NCBI GenBank assembly: GCA_963580455.1
Contig: OY756962.1
Location: forward strand, 15,642,001 to 15,706,000
Direction: 5' to 3'
Origin: Euonymus europaeus
Taxonomy: Eukaryota > Streptophyta > Magnoliopsida > Celastrales > Celastraceae
Length of the DNA: 64,000 bases
Shown: piece by piece, positions 23,147-35,987 of the stretch
How the letters are laid out: the number at the start of each line of letters is the position of its first letter
Position numbering within the stretch: the stretch's first letter is position 1
Made by a program: the position numbers and the translations under genes
Notes under the pieces: generated by a model
Databases searched by the model: none
What the model was told of the DNA's origin: nothing
Seen by the model: only the letters and a program-made list of their open reading frames with translations

Positions 23147-25714
23147 TTGAGCAACTTCGGACCATCAAAGTTGCTCGGTGTACACTTTTTATTGTTATTC
23201 TATGTCAAATTTTATGAGTATAAGCTTCCAAGATTACTTCGATGCCAAAACACCAACTTTTTATCACAAATGGACAAAACCGTTAAAAGCTCCTCCATAG
23301 AGAGAGTTGATCAACTTCGGACCAACAAAGTTGCTCGGGATATACTTTTTATTGTTCTTCTATGTCAAATTTTACGAGTATAAGCTTCCAAGATTAATTC
23401 GATGCCAAAACACCAACTTTTAATCACAAATGGACAAAAACCGTTAAAAGCACCTACATAGAGAGAGTTGAGCAACTTCGGACCAACAAAGTTGCTCGGG
23501 ATACACTTTTTATTGTTCTTCTTTGTCAAATTTTACGAGTATAAGCTTCCTAGATTTTTTCGATGCTAAAACACCATCTTTCTATGACAAATGGACAAAA
23601 CCGTTAAAAGTCCCTCCATAGAGAGAGTTGAGAAACTTCGGACCATCAAAGTTACTTGGTGTACGCTTTTTATTGTTCTTCTATGTCAAATTTTACGTGT
23701 ATAAGTTTCCAAGATAAATTCGATGCCAAAACACCAACTTTTAATCACAAATGGACAAAAACCGTTAAAAGCTCCTACATAGAGAGAGTTGAGCAACTTC
23801 GGACCAACAAAGTTGCTCGGGATACACTTTTTATTGTTCTTCTTTGTCAAATTTTACGAGTATAAGCTTCCTAGATTTTTTCGATGCTAAAACACCATCT
23901 TTCTATGACAAATGGACAAAACCGTTAAAAGTCCCTCCATAGAGAGAGTTGAGAAACTTCGGACCATCAAAGTTGCTTGGTGTACGCTTTTTATTGTTCT
24001 TCTATGTCAAATTTTACGAGTATAAGCTTCCAAGATTATTTCGATGCCAAAACACCAACTTTTTATCACAAATGGACAAAAACCGTTAAACGCTCCTACA
24101 TAGAGAGAGTTGAGCAACTTCGGACCAACAAAGTTGCTCGGGATACACTTTTTATTGTTCTTCTTTGTCAAATTTTACGAGTATAAGCTTCCTAGATTTT
24201 TTCGATGCTAAAACACCATCTTTCTATGACAAATGGACAAAACCGTTAAAAGTCCCTTCATAGAGAGAGTTGAGAAACTTCGGACCATCAAAGTTGCTTG
24301 GTGTACGCTTTTTATTGTTCTTCTATGTCAAATTTTACGAGTATAAGCTTCCAAGATAAATTCGATGCCAAAACACCAACTTTTAATCACAAATGGACAA
24401 AAACCGTTAAAAGCTCCTACATAGAGAGAGTTGAGCAACTTCGGACCAACAAAGTTGCTCGGGATACACTTTTTATTGTTCTTCTTTGTCAAATTTTACG
24501 AGTATAAGCTTCCTAGATTTTTTCGATGCTAAAACACCATCTTTCTATGACAAATGGACAAAACCGTTAAAAGCCCCTCCATAGAGAGAGTTGAGAAACT
24601 TCGGACCATCAAAGTTGCTTGGTGTACGCTTTTTATTGTTCTTCTATGTCAAATTTTACGAGTATAAGCTTCCAAGATTATTTCGATGCCAAAACACCAA
24701 CTTTTTATCACAAATGGACAAAAACCGTTAAACGCTCCTACATAGAGAGAGTTGAGCAACTTCGGACCAACAAAGTTGCTCGGGATACACTTTTTATTGT
24801 TATTCTATGTCAAATTTTATGAGTATAAGCTTCCAAGATTAATTCGATGCCAAAACACCAACTTTTAATCACAAATGGACAAAAACCGTTAAAAGCTCCT
24901 ACATAGAGAGAGTTGAGCAACTTCGGACCAACAAAGTTGCTCGGGATACACTTTTTATTGTTCTTCTTTGTCAAATTTTACGAGTATAAGCTTCCTAGAT
25001 TTTTTCGATGCTAAAACACCATCTTTCTATGACAAATGGACAAAACCGTTAAAAGTCCCTCCATAGAGAGAGTTGAGAAACTTCGGACCATCAAAGTTGC
25101 TTGGTGTACGCTTTTTATTGTTCTTCTATGTCAAATTTTACGAGTATAAGCTTCCAAGATTATTTCGATGCCAAAACACCAACTTTTTATCACAAATGGA
25201 CAAAAACCGTTAAACGCTCCTACATAGAGAGAGTTGAGCAACTTCGGACCAACAAAGTTGCTCGGGATACACTTTTTATTGTTCTTCTTTGTCAAATTTT
25301 ACGAGTATAAGCTTCCTAGATTTTTTCGATGCTAAAACACCATCTTTCTATGACAAATGGACAAAACCGTTAAAAGTCCCTTCATAGAGAGAGTTGAGAA
25401 ACTTCGGACCATCAAAGTTGCTTGGTGTACGCTTTTTATTGTTCTTCTATGTCAAATTTTACGAGTATAAGCTTCCAAGATAAATTCGATGCCAAAACAC
25501 CAACTTTTTATCACAAATGGACAAAAACCGTTAAACGCTCCTACATAGAGAGAGTTGAGCAACTTCGGAAAAACAAAGTTGCTCGGGATACACTTTTTAT
25601 TGTTCTTCTTTGTCAAATTTTACGAGTATAAGCTTCCTAGATTATTTCGATGGTAAAACAACATCTTTCTATGACAAATGGACAAAACCGTTAAAAGCCC
25701 CTCCATAGAGAGAG
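23147..25714 (+). repeat. Core HOR, 16-mer copy 2 (2568 bp)
   Basis: The order matches 18815-21382. It has the GATCAACTT form of the L trimer (near 23309) and GCACCTACATAG near 23450, a private change. The chimeric A monomer switches tail near 24797. Together with the following 11-mer it matches 35988-40319 with an offset of about 12841 bp. Confidence 0.85.
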
Positions 25715-27479
25715 TTGAGCAACTTCGGACCATCAAAGTTGCTCGGTGTACACTTTTTATTGTTATTCTATGTCAAATTTTATGAGTATAAGCTTCCAAG
25801 ATTACTTCGATGCCAAAACACCAACTTTTTATCACAAATGGACAAAACCGTTAAAAGCTCCTCCATAGAGAGAGTTGAGCAACTTCGGACCAACAAAGTT
25901 GCTCGGGATATACTTTTTATTGTTCTTCTATGTCAAATTTTACGAGTATAAGCTTCCAAGATTAATTCGATGCCAAAACACCAACTTTTAATCACAAATG
26001 GACAAAAACCGTTAAAAGCTCCTACATAGAGAGAGTTGAGCAACTTCGGACCAACAAAGTTGCTCGGGATACACTTTTTATTGTTCTTCTTTGTCAAATT
26101 TTACGAGTATAAGCTTCCTAGATTTTTTCGATGCTAAAACACCATCTTTCTATGACAAATGGACAAAACCGTTAAAAGTCCCTCCATAGAGAGAGTTGAG
26201 AAACTTCAGACCATCAAAGTTACTTGGTGTACGCTTTTTATTGTTCTTCTATGTCAAATTTTACGTGTATAAGTTTCCAAGATAAATTCGATGCCAAAAC
26301 ACCAACTTTTAATCACAAATGGACAAAAACCGTTAAAAGCTCCTACATAGAGAGAGTTGAGCAACTTCGGACCAACAAAGTTGCGCGGGATACACTTTTT
26401 ATTGTTCTTCTTTGTCAAATTTTACGAGTATAAGCTTCCTAGATTTTTTCGATGCTAAAACACCATCTTTCTATGACAAATGGACAAAACCGTTAAAAGT
26501 CCCTCCATAGAGAGAGTTGAGAAACTTCGGACCATCAAAGTTGCTTGGTGTACGCTTTTTATTGTTCTTCTATGTCAAATTTTACGAGTATAAGCTTCCA
26601 AGATTATTTCGATGCCAAAACACCAACTTTTTATCACAAATGGACAAAAACCGTTAAACGCTCCTACATAGAGAGAGTTGAGCAACTTCGGACCAACAAA
26701 GTTGCTCGGGATACACTTTTTATTGTTCTTCTTTGTCAAATTTTACGAGTATAAGCTTCCTAGATTTTTTCGATGCTAAAACACCATCTTTCTATGACAA
26801 ATGGACAAAACCGTTAAAAGTCCCTTCATAGAGAGAGTTGAGAAACTTCGGACCATCAAAGTTGCTTGGTGTACGCTTTTTATTGTTCTTCTATGTCAAA
26901 TTTTACGAGTATAAGCTTCCAAGATAAATTCGATGCCAAAACACCAACTTTTAATCACAAATGGACAAAAACCGTTAAAAGCTCCTACATAGAGAGAGTT
27001 GAGCAACTTCGGACCAACAAAGTTGCTCGGGATACACTTTTTATTGTTCTTCTTTGTCAAATTTTACGAGTATAAGCTTCCTAGATTTTTTCGATGCTAA
27101 AACACCATCTTTCTATGACAAATGGACAAAACCGTTAAAAGCCCCTCCATAGAGAGAGTTGAGAAACTTCGGACCATCAAAGTTGCTTGGTGTACGCTTT
27201 TTATTGTTCTTCTATGTCAAATTTTACGAGTATAAGCTTCCAAGATTATTTCGATGCCAAAACACCAACTTTTTATCACAAATGGACAAAAACCGTTAAA
27301 CGCTCCTACATAGAGAGAGTTGAGCAACTTCGGAAAAACAAAGTTGCTCGGGATACACTTTTTATTGTTCTTCTTTGTCAAATTTTACGAGTATAAGCTT
27401 CCTAGATTATTTCGATGGTAAAACAACATCTTTCTATGACAAATGGACAAAACCGTTAAAAGCCCCTCCATAGAGAGAG
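25715..27479 (+). repeat. Core HOR, 11-mer copy (1765 bp)
   Basis: A full-length 11-mer with TTCAGACC near 26206 and GTTGCGCGGG near 26383. It belongs to the same lineage as 21383 and 38556. The L trimer is the GAGCAACTT form. Confidence 0.85.
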
Positions 27480-29246
27480 TTGAGCAACTTCGGACCATCA
27501 AAGTTGCTCGGTGTACACTTTTTATTGTTATTCTATGTCAAATTTTATGAGTATAAGCTTCCAAGATTACTTCGATGCCAAAACACCAACTTTTTATCAC
27601 AAATGGACAAAACCGTTAAAAGCTCCTCCATAGAGAGAGTTGATCAACTTCGGACCAACAAAGTTGCTCGGGATATACTTTTTATTGTTCTTCTATGTCA
27701 AATTTTACGAGTATAAGCTTCCAAGATTAATTCGATGCCAAAACACCAACTTTTAATCACAAATGGACAAAAACCGTTAAAAGCTCCTACATAGAGAGAG
27801 TTGAGCAACTTCGGACCAACAAAGTTGCTCGGGATACACTTTTTATTGTTCTTCTTTGTCAAATTTTACGAGTATAAGCTTCCTAGATTTTTTCGATGCT
27901 AAAACACCATCTTTCTATGACAAATGGACAAAACCGTTAAAAGTCCCTCCATAGAGAGAGTTGAGAAACTTCGGACCATCAAAGTTACTTGGTGTACGCT
28001 TTTTATTGTTCTTCTATGTCAAATTTTACGTGTATAAGTTTCCAAGATAAATTCGATGCCAAAACACCAACTTTTAATCACAAATGGACAAAAACCGTTA
28101 AAAGCTCCTACATAGAGAGAGTTGAGCAACTTTGGACCAACAAAGTTGCTCGGGATACACTTTTTATTGTTCTTCTTTGTCAAATTTTACGAGTATAAGC
28201 TTCCTAGATTTTTTCGATGCTAAAACACCATCTTTCTATGACAAATGGACAAAACCGTTAAAAGTCCCTCCATAGAGAGAGTTGAGAAACTTCGGACCAT
28301 CAAAGTTGCTTGGTGTACGCTTTTTATTGTTCTTCTATGTCAAATTTTACGAGTATAAGCTTCCAAGATTATTTCGATGCCAAAACACCAACTTTTTATC
28401 ACAAATGGACAAAAACCGTTAAACGCTCCTACATAGAGAGAGTTGAGCAACTTCGGACCAACAAAGTTGCTCGGGATACACTTTTTATTGTTCTTCTTTG
28501 TCAAATTTTACGAGTATAAGCTTCCTAGATTTTTTCGATGCTAAAACACCATCTTTCTATGACAAATGGACAAAACCGTTAAAAGTCCCTTCATAGAGAG
28601 AGTTGAGAAACTTCGGACCATCAAAGTTGCTTGGTGTACGCTTTTTATTGTTCTTCTATGTCAAATTTTACGAGTATAAGCTTCCAAGATAAATTCGATG
28701 CCAAAACACCAACTTTTAATCACAAATGGACAAAAACCGTTAAAAGCTCCTACATAGAGAGAGAGTTGAGCAACTTCGGACCAACAAAGTTGCTCGGGAT
28801 ACACTTTTTATTGTTCTTCTTTGTCAAATTTTACGAGTATAAGCTTCCTAGATTTTTTCGATGCTAAAACACCATCTTTCTATGACAAATGGACAAAACC
28901 GTTAAAAGCCCCTCCATAGAGAGAGTTGAGAAACTTCGGACCATCAAAGTTGCTTGGTGTACGCTTTTTATTGTTCTTCTATGTCAAATTTTACGAGTAT
29001 AAGCTTCCAAGATTATTTCGATGCCAAAACACCAACTTTTTATCACAAATGGACAAAAACCGTTAAACGCTCCTACATAGAGAGAGTTGAGCAACTTCGG
29101 AAAAACAAAGTTGCTCGGGATACACTTTTTATTGTTCTTCTTTGTCAAATTTTACGAGTATAAGCTTCCTAGATTATTTCGATGGTAAAACAACATCTTT
29201 CTATGACAAATGGACAAAACCGTTAAAAGCCCCTCCATAGAGAGAG
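27480..29246 (+). repeat. Core HOR, 11-mer copy (1767 bp, two-base GA insertion)
   Basis: An 11-mer with the GATCAACTT form of L. The GA run is two bases longer at 28754-28766 than in most copies. The same insertion occurs at 31644-31656, exactly 2890 bp downstream, which ties this unit to the next large duplication. TTTGGACC near 28131 is a private change. Confidence 0.85.
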
Positions 29247-29727
29247 TTGAGCAACTTCGGACCATCAAAGTTGCTCGGTGTACACTTTTTATTGTTATTC
29301 TATGTCAAATTTTATGAGTATAAGCTTCCAAGATTACTTCGATGCCAAAACACCAACTTTTTATCACAAATGGACAAAACCGTTAAAAGCTCCTCCATAG
29401 AGAGAGTTGATCAACTTCGGACCAACAAAGTTGCTCGGGATATACTTTTTATTGTTCTTCTATGTCAAATTTTACGAGTATAAGCTTCCAAGATTAATTC
29501 GATGCCAAAACACCAACTTTTAATCACAAATGGACAAAAACCGTTAAAAGCTCCTACATAGAGAGAGTTGAGCAACTTCGGACCAACAAAGTTGCTCGGG
29601 ATACACTTTTTATTGTTCTTCTTTGTCAAATTTTACGAGTATAAGCTTCCTAGATTTTTTCGATGCTAAAACACCATCTTTCTATGACAAATGGACAAAA
29701 CCGTTAAAAGCCCCTCCATAGAGAGAG
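29247..29727 (+). repeat. Isolated L trimer (481 bp), first of three
   Basis: A three-monomer L segment (L, A, B with intact dyad tail) is followed directly by another L segment at 29728, with no dimers in between. The same arrangement occurs at 32137 and 35507. All three have the GATCAACTT arm change. Confidence 0.85.
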
Positions 29728-32136
29728 TTGAGCAACTTCGGACCATCAAAGTTGCTCGGTGTACACTTTTTATTGTTATTCTATGTCAAATTTTATGAGT
29801 ATAAGCTTCCAAGATTACTTCGATGCCAAAACACCAACTTTTTATCACAAATGGACAAAACCGTTAAAAGCTCCTCCATAGAGAGAGTTGATCAACTTCG
29901 GACCAACAAAGTTGCTCGGGATATACTTTTTATTGTTCTTCTATGTCAAATTTTACGAGTATAAGCTTCCAAGATTAATTCGATGCCAAAACACCAACTT
30001 TTAATCACAAATGGACAAAAACCGTTAAAAGCTCCTACATAGAGAGAGTTGAGCAACTTCGGACCAACAAAGTTGCTCGGGATACACTTTTTATTGTTCT
30101 TCTTTGTCAAATTTTACGAGTATAAGCTTCCTAGATTTTTTCGATGCTAAAACACCATCTTTCTATGACAAATGGACAAAACCGTTAAAAGTCCCTCCAT
30201 AGAGAGAGTTGAGAAACTTCGGACCATCAAAGTTACTTGGTGTACGCTTTTTATTGTTCTTCTATGTCAAATTTTACGTGTATAAGTTTCCAAGATAAAT
30301 TCGATGCCAAAACACCAACTTTTAATCACAAATGGACAAAAACCGTTAAAAGCTCCTACATAGAGAGAGTTGAGCAACTTCGGACCAGCAAAGTTGCTCG
30401 GGATACACTTTTTATTGTTCTTCTTTGTCAAATTTTACGAGTATAAGCTTCCTAGATTTTTTCGATGCTAAAACACCATCTTTCTATGACAAATGGACAA
30501 AACCGTTAAAAGTCCCTCCATAGAGAGAGTTGAGAAACTTCGGACCATCAAAGTTGCTTGGTGTACGCTTTTTATTGTTCTTCTATGTCAAATTTTACGA
30601 GTATAAGCTTCCAAGATTATTTCGATGCCAAAACACCAACTTTTAATCACAAATGGACAAAAACCGTTAAACGCTCCTACATAGAGAGAGTTGAGCAACA
30701 TCGGACCAACAAAGTTGCTCGGGATACACTTTTTATTGTTCTTCTTTGTCAAATTTTACGAGTATAAGCTTCCTAGATTTTTTCGATGCTAAAACACCAT
30801 CTTTCTATGACAAATGGACAAAACCGTTAAAAGTCCCTCCATAGAGAGAGTTGAGAAACTTCGGACCATCAAAGTTGCTTGGTGTACGCTTTTTATTGTT
30901 CTTCTATGTCAAATTTTACGAGTATAAGCTTCCAAGATTATTTCGATGCCAAAACACCAACTTTTAATCACAAATGGACAAAAACCGTTAAAAGCTCCTA
31001 CATAGAGAGAGTTGAGCAACTTCGGACCAACAAAGTTGCTCGGGATACACTTTTTATTGTTCTTCTTTGTCAAATTTTACGAGTATAAGCTTCCTAGATT
31101 TTTTCGATGCTAAAACACCATCTTTCTATGACAAATGGACAAAACCGTTAAAAGTCCCTCCATAGAGAGAGTTGAGAAACTTCGGACCATCAAAGTTGCT
31201 TGGTGTACGCTTTTTATTGTTCTTCTATGTCAAATTTTACGAGTATAAGCTTCCAAGATTATTTCGATGCCAAAACACCAACTTTTTATCACAAATGGAC
31301 AAAAACCGTTAAACGCTCCTACATAGAGAGAGTTGAGCAACTTCGGACCAACAAAGTTGCTCGGGATACACTTTTTATTGTTCTTCTTTGTCAAATTTTA
31401 CGAGTATAAGCTTCCTAGATTTTTTCGATGCTAAAACACCATCTTTCTATGACAAATGGACAAAACCGTTAAAAGTCCCTTCATAGAGAGAGTTGAGAAA
31501 CTTCGGACCATCAAAGTTGCTTGGTGTACGCTTTTTATTGTTCTTCTATGTCAAATTTTACGAGTATAAGCTTCCAAGATAAATTCGATGCCAAAACACC
31601 AACTTTTAATCACAAATGGACAAAAACCGTTAAAAGCTCCTACATAGAGAGAGAGTTGAGCAACTTCGGACCAACAAAGTTGCTCGGGATACACTTTTTA
31701 TTGTTCTTCTTTGTCAAATTTTACGAGTATAAGCTTCCTAGATTTTTTCGATGCTAAAACACCATCTTTCTATGACAAATGGACAAAACCGTTAAAAGCC
31801 CCTCCATAGAGAGAGTTGAGAAACTTCGGACCATCAAAGTTGCTTGGTGTACGCTTTTTATTGTTCTTCTATGTCAAATTTTACGAGTATAAGCTTCCAA
31901 GATTATTTCGATGCCAAAACACCAACTTTTTATCACAAATGGACAAAAACCGTTAAACGCTCCTACATAGAGAGAGTTGAGCAACTTCGGAAAAACAAAG
32001 TTGCTCGGGATACACTTTTTATTGTTCTTCTTTGTCAAATTTTACGAGTATAAGCTTCCTAGATTATTTCGATGGTAAAACAACATCTTTCTATGACAAA
32101 TGGACAAAACCGTTAAAAGCCCCTCCATAGAGAGAG
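29728..32136 (+). repeat. Core HOR, 15-mer variant (2409 bp)
   Basis: This is an L trimer plus six dimers. The dimers at 30558 and 30879 mix GATTATTTCG with TTTTAATCAC, and 30558 also has CATCGGACC, so two extra dimers were gained here. CGGACCAGCA near 30383 is shared with about 36652 only. The last part repeats 28310-29246, including the two-base GA insertion. Confidence 0.8.
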
Positions 32137-32617
32137 TTGAGCAACTTCGGACCATCAAAGTTGCTCGGTGTACACTTTTTATTGTTATTCTATGTCAAAT
32201 TTTATGAGTATAAGCTTCCAAGATTACTTCGATGCCAAAACACCAACTTTTTATCACAAATGGACAAAACCGTTAAAAGCTCCTCCATAGAGAGAGTTGA
32301 TCAACTTCGGACCAACAAAGTTGCTCGGGATATACTTTTTATTGTTCTTCTATGTCAAATTTTACGAGTATAAGCTTCCAAGATTAATTCGATGCCAAAA
32401 CACCAACTTTTAATCACAAATGGACAAAAACCGTTAAAAGCTCCTACATAGAGAGAGTTGAGCAACTTCGGACCAACAAAGTTGCTCGGGATACACTTTT
32501 TATTGTTCTTCTTTGTCAAATTTTACGAGTATAAGCTTCCTAGATTTTTTCGATGCTAAAACACCATCTTTCTATGACAAATGGACAAAACCGTTAAAAG
32601 CCCCTCCATAGAGAGAG
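32137..32617 (+). repeat. Isolated L trimer (481 bp), second of three
   Basis: It matches 29247-29727 at an offset of 2890 bp, with the same GATCAACTT change and the same following L segment. Confidence 0.85.
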
Positions 32618-35506
32618 TTGAGCAACTTCGGACCATCAAAGTTGCTCGGTGTACACTTTTTATTGTTATTCTATGTCAAATTTTATGAGTATAAGCTTCC
32701 AAGATTACTTCGATGCCAAAACACCAACTTTTTATCACAAATGGACAAAACCGTTAAAAGCTCCTCCATAGAGAGAGTTGATCAACTTCGGACCAACAAA
32801 GTTGCTCGGGATATACTTTTTATTGTTCTTCTATGTCAAATTTTACGAGTATAAGCTTCCAAGATTAATTCGATGCCAAAACACCAACTTTTAATCACAA
32901 ATGGACAAAAACCGTTAAAAGCTCCTACATAGAGAGAGTTGAGCAACTTCGGACCAACAAAGTTGCTCGGGATACACTTTTTATTGTTCTTCTTTGTCAA
33001 ATTTTACGAGTATAAGCTTCCTAGATTTTTTCGATGCTAAAACACCATCTTTCTATGACAAATGGACAAAACCGTTAAAAGTCCCTCCATAGAGAGAGTT
33101 GAGAAACTTCGGACCATCAAAGTTACTTGGTGTACGCTTTTTATTGTTCTTCTATGTCAAATTTTACGTGTATAAGTTTCCAAGATAAATTCGATGCCAA
33201 AACACCAACTTTTAATCACAAATGGACAAAAACCGTTAAAAGCTCCTACATAGAGAGAGTTGAGCAACTTCGGACCAACAAAGTTGCTCGGGATACACTT
33301 TTTATTGTTCTTCTTTGTCAAATTTTACGAGTATAAGCTTCCTAGATTTTTTCGATGCTAAAACACCATCTTTCTATGACAAATGGACAAAACCGTTAAA
33401 AGTCCCTCCATAGAGAGAGTTGAGAAACTTCGGACCATCAAAGTTGCTTGGTGTACGCTTTTTATTGTTCTTCTATGTCAAATTTTACGAGTATAAGCTT
33501 CCAAGATTATTTCGATGCCAAAACACCAACTTTTTATCACAAATGGACAAAAACCGTTAAACGCTCCTACATAGAGAGAGTTGAGCAACTTCGGACCAAC
33601 AAAGTTGCTCGGGATACACTTTTTATTGTTCTTCTTTGTCAAATTTTACGAGTATAAGCTTCCTAGATTTTTTCGATGCTAAAACACCATCTTTCTATGA
33701 CAAATGGACAAAACCGTTAAAAGTCCCTTCATAGAGAGAGTTGAGAAACTTCGGACCATCAAAGTTGCTTGGTGTACGCTTTTTATTGTTCTTCTATGTC
33801 AAATTTTACGAGTATAAGCTTCCAAGATAAATTCGATGCCAAAACACCAACTTTTAATCACAAATGGACAAAAACCGTTAAAAGCTCCTACATAGAGAGA
33901 GTTGAGCAACTTCGGACCAACAAAGTTGCTCGGGATACACTTTTTATTGTTCTTCTTTGTCAAATTTTACGAGTATAAGCTTCCTAGATTTTTTCGATGC
34001 TAAAACACCATCTTTCTATGACAAATGGACAAAACCGTTAAAAGCCCCTCCATAGAGAGAGTTGAGAAACTTCGGACCATCAAAGTTGCTTGGTGTACGC
34101 TTTTTATTGTTCTTCTATGTCAAATTTTACGAGTATAAGCTTCCAAGATTATTTCGATGCCAAAACACCAACTTTTTATCACAAATGGACAAAAACCGTT
34201 AAACGCTCCTACATAGAGAGAGTTGAGCAACTTCGGACCAACAAAGTTGCTCGGGATACACTTTTTATTGTTATTCTATGTCAAATTTTATGAGTATAAG
34301 CTTCCAAGATTAATTCGATGCCAAAACACCAACTTTTAATCACAAATGGACAAAAACCGTTAAAAGCTCCTACATAGAGAGAGTTGAGCAACTTCGGACC
34401 AACAAAGTTGCTCGGGATACACTTTTTATTGTTCTTCTTTGTCAAATTTTACGAGTATAAGCTTCCTAGATTTTTTCGATGCTAAAACACCATCTTTCTA
34501 TGACAAATGGACAAAACCGTTAAAAGTCCCTCCATAGAGAGAGTTGAGAAACTTCGGACCATCAAAGTTGCTTGGTGTACGCTTTTTATTGTTCTTCTAT
34601 GTCAAATTTTACGAGTATAAGCTTCCAAGATTATTTCGATGCCAAAACACCAACTTTTTATCACAAATGGACAAAAACCGTTAAACGCTCCTACATAGAG
34701 AGAGTTGAGCAACTTCGGACCAACAAAGTTGCTCGGGATACACTTTTTATTGTTCTTCTTTGTCAAATTTTACGAGTATAAGCTTCCTAGATTTTTTCGA
34801 TGCTAAAACACCATCTTTCTATGACAAATGGACAAAACCGTTAAAAGTCCCTTCATAGAGAGAGTTGAGAAACTTCGGACCATCAAAGTTGCTTGGTGTA
34901 CGCTTTTTATTGTTCTTCTATGTCAAATTTTACGAGTATAAGCTTCCAAGATAAATTCGATGCCAAAACACCAACTTTTTATCACAAATGGACAAAAACC
35001 GTTAAACGCTCCTACATAGAGAGAGTTGAGCAACTTCGGAAAAACAAAGTTGCTCGGGATACACTTTTTATTGTTCTTCTTTGTCAAATTTTACGAGTAT
35101 AAGCTTCCTAGATTATTTCGATGGTAAAACAACATCTTTCTATGACAAATGGACAAAACCGTTAAAAGCCCCTCCATAGAGAGAGTTGAGAAACTTCGGA
35201 CCATCAAAGTTGCTTGGTGTACGCTTTTTATTGTTCTTCTATGTCAAATTTTACGAGTATAAGCTTCCAAGATTATTTCGATGCCAAAACACCAACTTTT
35301 TATCACAAATGGACAAAAACCGTTAAACGCTCCTACATAGAGAGAGTTGAGCAACTTCGGAAAAACAAAGTTGCTCGGGATACACTTTTTATTGTTCTTC
35401 TTTGTCAAATTTTACGAGTATAAGCTTCCTAGATTATTTCGATGGTAAAACAACATCTTTCTATGACAAATGGACAAAACCGTTAAAAGCCCCTCCATAG
35501 AGAGAG
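32618..35506 (+). repeat. Core HOR, 18-mer variant (2889 bp)
   Basis: This is a 16-mer with one extra B-A dimer at its end. The CGGAAAAACA dimer is present twice in a row (34893 and 35214) and the GATGGTAAAACAAC B monomer recurs near 35119 and 35440. The chimeric A monomer switches tail near 34269. Confidence 0.82.
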
Positions 35507-35987
35507 TTGAGCAACTTCGGACCATCAAAGTTGCTCGGTGTACACTTTTTATTGTTATTCTATGTCAAATTTTATGAGTATAAGCTTCCAAGATTACTTC
35601 GATGCCAAAACACCAACTTTTTATCACAAATGGACAAAACCGTTAAAAGCTCCTCCATAGAGAGAGTTGATCAACTTCGGACCAACAAAGTTGCTCGGGA
35701 TATACTTTTTATTGTTCTTCTATGTCAAATTTTACGAGTATAAGCTTCCAAGATTAATTCGATGCCAAAACACCAACTTTTAATCACAAATGGACAAAAA
35801 CCGTTAAAAGCTCCTACATAGAGAGAGTTGAGCAACTTCGGACCAACAAAGTTGCTCGGGATACACTTTTTATTGTTCTTCTTTGTCAAATTTTACGAGT
35901 ATAAGCTTCCTAGATTTTTTCGATGCTAAAACACCATCTTTCTATGACAAATGGACAAAACCGTTAAAAGCCCCTCCATAGAGAGAG
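35507..35987 (+). repeat. Isolated L trimer (481 bp), third of three
   Basis: Same structure as 29247-29727. It is followed by an L segment at 35988 and a GTGTATAAGTTTCC dimer carrying CGGACCAGCA (near 36652), as in the 29728 unit at an offset of 6260 bp. Confidence 0.84.

Noticed and set aside
28751..28770. GA microsatellite as a separate locus
   Set aside because: The run is only a short conserved part of each monomer and varies by about two bases. It is better treated as a slippage-prone site inside the satellite.
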